Of a stretch of DNA of 64,000 nucleotides, positions 60,831-64,000 are shown piece by piece. This DNA is from Mycobacterium sp. MS1601 (GTDB taxonomy: Bacteria > Actinomycetota > Actinomycetes > Mycobacteriales > Mycobacteriaceae). Made by a program: the position numbers and the translations under genes. The notes beneath the pieces are model-generated. The model searched no databases and had not been told where the DNA came from. It saw only the letters and a list, made by a program, of their open reading frames with translations. How positions within the stretch are numbered: the stretch's first letter is position 1; the number at the start of each line of letters is the position of its first letter. The stretch is taken from positions 5,580,001-5,644,000 of the forward strand of contig NZ_CP019420.1 of the NCBI RefSeq assembly GCF_001984215.1. The letters run 5' to 3'.

Positions 60831-62608
60831 CACCCGAGATACCGATGGCCTACGAACCACCCCCAGGGCTGCTGCGCATCGAAGAGTGCCTGGACGCCGA
60901 CGGCGACATCGTGTTGCCGCCGGGCGTGACGTTGCTCTCGCTGATCGACCGCAACGTCGCGAACGTGGCCGACGCGGTGGCCTATCGGTATCTGGATTTC
61001 ACCGCTTCCGAGCGTGGCGTCGCGGTCGAGTACACGTGGGCTCAGCTCGGCCGCCGGCTCGAGGCCATTGCGGCTCGGCTGCAACAGCTCACGGACCGCG
61101 GTGAGCGGGTGGCGATCCTGGCCCCCCAGGGCCTGGATTACGTGGCGGCGTTTTTTGCGACCATCAAGGCCGGCAACATTGCGGTGCCGCTGTTCGCGCC
61201 GGAGCTGCCCGGACACGCCGAACGACTCGATACCGCGCTGCGCGATTCCACCCCGACAGTGGTTCTCACCACCACCGCGGCCGAAGCCGGAGTCCGTGCG
61301 TTCCTGGACAAGCTGGACCTACCACCGCAGGTGCAGACCGTCGACACCATCGACGACAGCGTGGCAAAGGGCTTCGCGCCCATCGAGATCGACGTCGACG
61401 ACGTCTCCCACCTGCAGTACACCTCGGGCTCCACCCGCGCCCCGGTGGGCGTGGAGATCACCCACCGCGCGGTCGGTACCAACCTGATCCAGATGATCCT
61501 GTCCATAGACCTGCTGGACCGCGACATCCACGGCGTCAGCTGGTTACCGCTGTACCACGACATGGGGCTGTCGATGATCGGCTTCCCGGCCGTGTACGGG
61601 GGCCACTCGACACTGATGTCGCCCACCGCGTTCCTGCGGCGCCCGCTGCGGTGGATCACCGCGCTGTCCGATGAGGCCCGCGACGCCCGGGTCATCACTG
61701 CCGCACCGAATTTCGCCTACGAGTGGGCGGCTGCGCGCGGACGGCCGGACCCGGCATCGGACGTGGATCTGTCCAACGTCGTGATGATCATCGGGTCCGA
61801 GCCGGTCAGTCCCACTGCCATCGGTGACTTCAGCACCGCGTTCGCATCGTTCGGGTTGGCGCGCACGGCATTCAAACCGTCCTACGGCATCGCCGAGGCC
61901 ACCCTGTTCGTCGCGACCATCGGCCCGGACGAGCAGCCGACGGTGACGTACTTCAGCCGCCGCGGGCTCGAGCACAGCGACGCGGTCGTGGTGCCCGCCA
62001 CCGACCCGGACGCAGTGGCGCACGTGGCCTGCGGGCAGGTGGCCCGCAGCCTGACGGCGGTGATCGTCGACACCGATTCTGCCAGTGAGGTTTCCGACGG
62101 CCGAGTCGGTGAGATCTGGTTGCGCGGCGCCAACATCGGGCGGGGGTACTGGAACCGGCCCGACGACACCGCGGCTACCTTCGGTGCCCACCTGCGCAAC
62201 CGCAGCGAGGCGTGGCTGCGCACCGGCGATCTCGGTGTGTATCACTCCGGTCAGTTGTACATCACCGGCCGCCGCGCGGATCTGATGGTCATCGACGGGC
62301 GCCAGATCTATCCCCATCACGTGGAAGACACCGCCGCGGGCGCGTCGGCGATGGTGCGGCGCGGCTACGTCACCGCGTTCAGCGTTGCCGGCGACCAGGT
62401 GGTGGTGATCGCCGAACGGGCAGCGGGCCACGCCCGTGCCGATGCCGCTCCGGCCCTGGCGGCCATCCGCGAGGCGGTCATGGCACGGCACGGGCTGACG
62501 GTCAGTGACGTTCGACTGGTTCCCGCGGGCGCGATTCCGCGCACCACGAGCGGCAAATTGGCCAGGCGCGCCTGCCGAGCCGATTACCTCGCCGGCGTGG
62601 GCGGCTGA
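60827..62608 (+). CDS. Fatty acyl-AMP ligase (FadD/FAAL type)
   Basis: A 593-residue adenylating enzyme. SHLQYTSGSTRAPVGVEITH is the AMP-binding P-loop; VSWLPLYHDMGLSMIGFPAV, PSYGIAEATLFVATI, RTGDLGVYHSGQLYITGRRA and a C-terminal GAIPRTTSGKLARR with the catalytic Lys follow. The YHDMGL block and overall length are those of fatty acyl-AMP ligases, which load fatty acids onto polyketide synthases, rather than acyl-CoA synthetases. No polyketide synthase gene follows within the window. GTG 60827 overlaps the DUF1707 stop; ATG 60845 is an alternative start. Confidence 0.87.
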   Translation: MTPEIPMAYEPPPGLLRIEECLDADGDIVLPPGVTLLSLIDRNVANVADAVAYRYLDFTASERGVAVEYTWAQLGRRLEAIAARLQQLTDRGERVAILAPQGLDYVAAFFATIKAGNIAVPLFAPELPGHAERLDTALRDSTPTVVLTTTAAEAGVRAFLDKLDLPPQVQTVDTIDDSVAKGFAPIEIDVDDVSHLQYTSGSTRAPVGVEITHRAVGTNLIQMILSIDLLDRDIHGVSWLPLYHDMGLSMIGFPAVYGGHSTLMSPTAFLRRPLRWITALSDEARDARVITAAPNFAYEWAAARGRPDPASDVDLSNVVMIIGSEPVSPTAIGDFSTAFASFGLARTAFKPSYGIAEATLFVATIGPDEQPTVTYFSRRGLEHSDAVVVPATDPDAVAHVACGQVARSLTAVIVDTDSASEVSDGRVGEIWLRGANIGRGYWNRPDDTAATFGAHLRNRSEAWLRTGDLGVYHSGQLYITGRRADLMVIDGRQIYPHHVEDTAAGASAMVRRGYVTAFSVAGDQVVVIAERAAGHARADAAPALAAIREAVMARHGLTVSDVRLVPAGAIPRTTSGKLARRACRADYLAGVGG

Positions 62609-62656
62609 CGTATATTTCCTGACACCGGACGACCCGTGCCGCGAGAGGATGAACAG

Positions 62657-64000
62657 GTGAGTTCAGCGGATGCGTCGCCGTTCGGCGCAGACCCTGACGT
62701 CGGCGGTCAGCTCGCGCTTGTCGACTGGTCGCAGACTCCGTTGGGGCCGCCGGCCACCTGGCCGCAGAGTCTGCAGACCGCGTTGCGCATCCTGTTGTCG
62801 TCGCGCTACTCGATGTGGCTGGGGTGGGGCCCGGAGCTGACGTTCTTCTGCAATGCGGCATACCGCGACGACACCCTTGGAGCCAAGTACCCCTGGGCGC
62901 TCGGTCGACCGTCGAGGGAAGTCTGGGCAGAGGTGTGGAACGATGCCGGCCCGCGAATCCATCAGGTATTGGCCACCGGCGAAGCCACGTGGGATGAGGC
63001 ACTGCTGCTGTTCCTCGAGCGTTCCGGTTACACCGAGGAGACGTACCACACGTTCTCCTACAGTCCGCTGCACGACGACAGCGGGCACGTGGTCGGCATC
63101 CTCTGCGTGGTCAGTGAGGACACCGAGCGGGTGATCAGCCAACGCCGGATGGCGACCCTGCGAGATCTGGGTTCGGAGCCCAGCCTGGTGATCTCCGAGG
63201 ATCTGATGTTGTCCGGAGCCGCCACACAACTGGCGGGCAATCTGCGTGATCTGCCGTTCACCCTGACCTATCTGTTCGATGCTGCGGGAGCGCGCCTGGC
63301 GGCCACCAGCGGCATCGATCGCTCCCACCCGGCCGCTCCCGGCTACCTGTCGATGACACAACCGGAACCGTGGCCCATTGCCGCCGCGGCCCGCGGTGAG
63401 ACGGTGGTGGTGGACTTGCAGGGGTTCCCGGACCTGCCCACCGGCGACTGGGCCGAGAGACCACAGCGGGCACTGATCGTTCCGCTGCTTCAGCAGGGCA
63501 GCTCTCCGAGCGGATTCCTGGTGGCGGCGCTGAACCGGTTCCGACCGTTCGACGAAAGCTACCGCGGTTTCCTGGATCTGGTGGCCGCACACCTGGCGGC
63601 GGAGATCGGCAGTGCCCGCAGCTATCGCAGCCAGCTGCAGCGCGCCGAGGAACTCGCCGAACTGGACAGGGCCAAGACCACCTTCTTCTCCAACGTCAGC
63701 CATGAGTTCCGCACGCCGCTGACGTTGATCATGGGACCGGTCAACGACCTGTTGGGCGCCACCGGCACCGACGAAGACGCCCGTCGTGTACTGGAAGTGG
63801 TGCAGCGCAACGGTTTACGACTGACCAAGCTGGTCAATACGCTGCTGGACTTCTCCCGCATCGAGGCTGGCCGGATGCAGGCGAGCTACGAGCCGGTGGA
63901 ACTGTCCACGATCACCACCGAGCTGGCCAGCGTATTTCGCTCGGCAATGGAACGTGCCGGCCTGGAACTGGTGGTGGACTGCCCACCGCTGGGCGAGCAG
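62657..64000 (+). CDS. PAS/GAF sensor histidine kinase, cut by window edge
   Basis: The first 448 residues of a soluble sensor kinase starting at GTG 62657. Residues 15-150 are a PAS domain (WSQTPLGPPATWPQSLQTAL, YSMWLGWGPELTFFCNAAYR, YTEETYHTFSYSPLHDDSGH). Residues 165-320 form a GAF-like domain. A coiled coil (SQLQRAEELAELDRAKTTFF) leads to the H-box SNVSHEFRTPLTLIMGPVND with the phosphoacceptor His. The ATPase domain and anything further (often receiver domains in such hybrids) lie outside the window. Family is certain; partner unknown. Confidence 0.88.
   Translation, partial: MSSADASPFGADPDVGGQLALVDWSQTPLGPPATWPQSLQTALRILLSSRYSMWLGWGPELTFFCNAAYRDDTLGAKYPWALGRPSREVWAEVWNDAGPRIHQVLATGEATWDEALLLFLERSGYTEETYHTFSYSPLHDDSGHVVGILCVVSEDTERVISQRRMATLRDLGSEPSLVISEDLMLSGAATQLAGNLRDLPFTLTYLFDAAGARLAATSGIDRSHPAAPGYLSMTQPEPWPIAAAARGETVVVDLQGFPDLPTGDWAERPQRALIVPLLQQGSSPSGFLVAALNRFRPFDESYRGFLDLVAAHLAAEIGSARSYRSQLQRAEELAELDRAKTTFFSNVSHEFRTPLTLIMGPVNDLLGATGTDEDARRVLEVVQRNGLRLTKLVNTLLDFSRIEAGRMQASYEPVELSTITTELASVFRSAMERAGLELVVDCPPLGEQ

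Overview
This window is chromosomal DNA from a mycobacterium, most likely a fast-growing environmental one (Mycolicibacterium type). The evidence is high G+C throughout, frequent GTG starts, four cytochrome P450 genes, an rpfC-like resuscitation factor, a ripD-like NlpC/P60 protein, a furA-katG pair, an LpqH-family lipoprotein, a CYP125-type steroid P450, FdxA, a FadD-type acyl-AMP ligase and many small secreted proteins. I see no rRNA, tRNA, CRISPR array, transposase or phage gene. Most genes sit in short operons with 1-4 base stop/start overlaps.

Layout. 1-12.6 kb: P450s (one cut by the left edge, one frameshifted, one CYP125-like), rpfC-like, an F420-type oxidoreductase, fdxA behind two DosR-like boxes, secreted proteins, and a nitronate-monooxygenase-family gene. 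Two KstR-like boxes, before the CYP125-like gene and before the nitronate gene, point to sterol catabolism. A 61-bp tandem repeat array lies between convergent genes at 10.1-10.3 kb. 12.6-18.9 kb: orphan sugar-binding lipoprotein, a GyrA-like-helix/GNAT fusion, cinA, a hydrolase, and a HadC-like dehydratase/amidase pair.

18.9-25.3 kb: LpqH-like lipoprotein, a large TPR-like helical protein and a CHAT (caspase-like) peptidase in tandem, then a divergent membrane protein and two translationally coupled genes of unknown function. This is my best candidate for an undescribed system. 25.4-31.7 kb: hydrolases, a Rieske/membrane/secreted redox-like trio, yaaA, a phosphatase, a methyltransferase, an M15 peptidase and a MOSC protein.

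31.7-36.8 kb: a signalling block (receiver, CHASE3-type histidine kinase and receiver-PP2C phosphatase in one overlapping operon; a STAS protein; a LuxR regulator with a palindromic operator and a divergent His-rich small protein). 37-45.5 kb: katG-furA, SRPBCC, GAF-GGDEF, TenA, P450, MOSC and tpx. 46-50.4 kb: a large inverted repeat, ripD-like, a frameshifted acyltransferase, a ferritin-like protein and the remnant of a solute-binding protein. 50.4-54.3 kb: an organosulfur-type operon (two flavin monooxygenases plus SfnB). 54.4-59 kb: a GH16-like protein and an iron-siderophore ABC importer behind an IdeR-like box, whose binding-protein gene lacks a signal peptide. 59-64 kb: methyltransferase, YdcF-like, DUF1707, an acyl-AMP ligase and a histidine kinase cut by the right edge.
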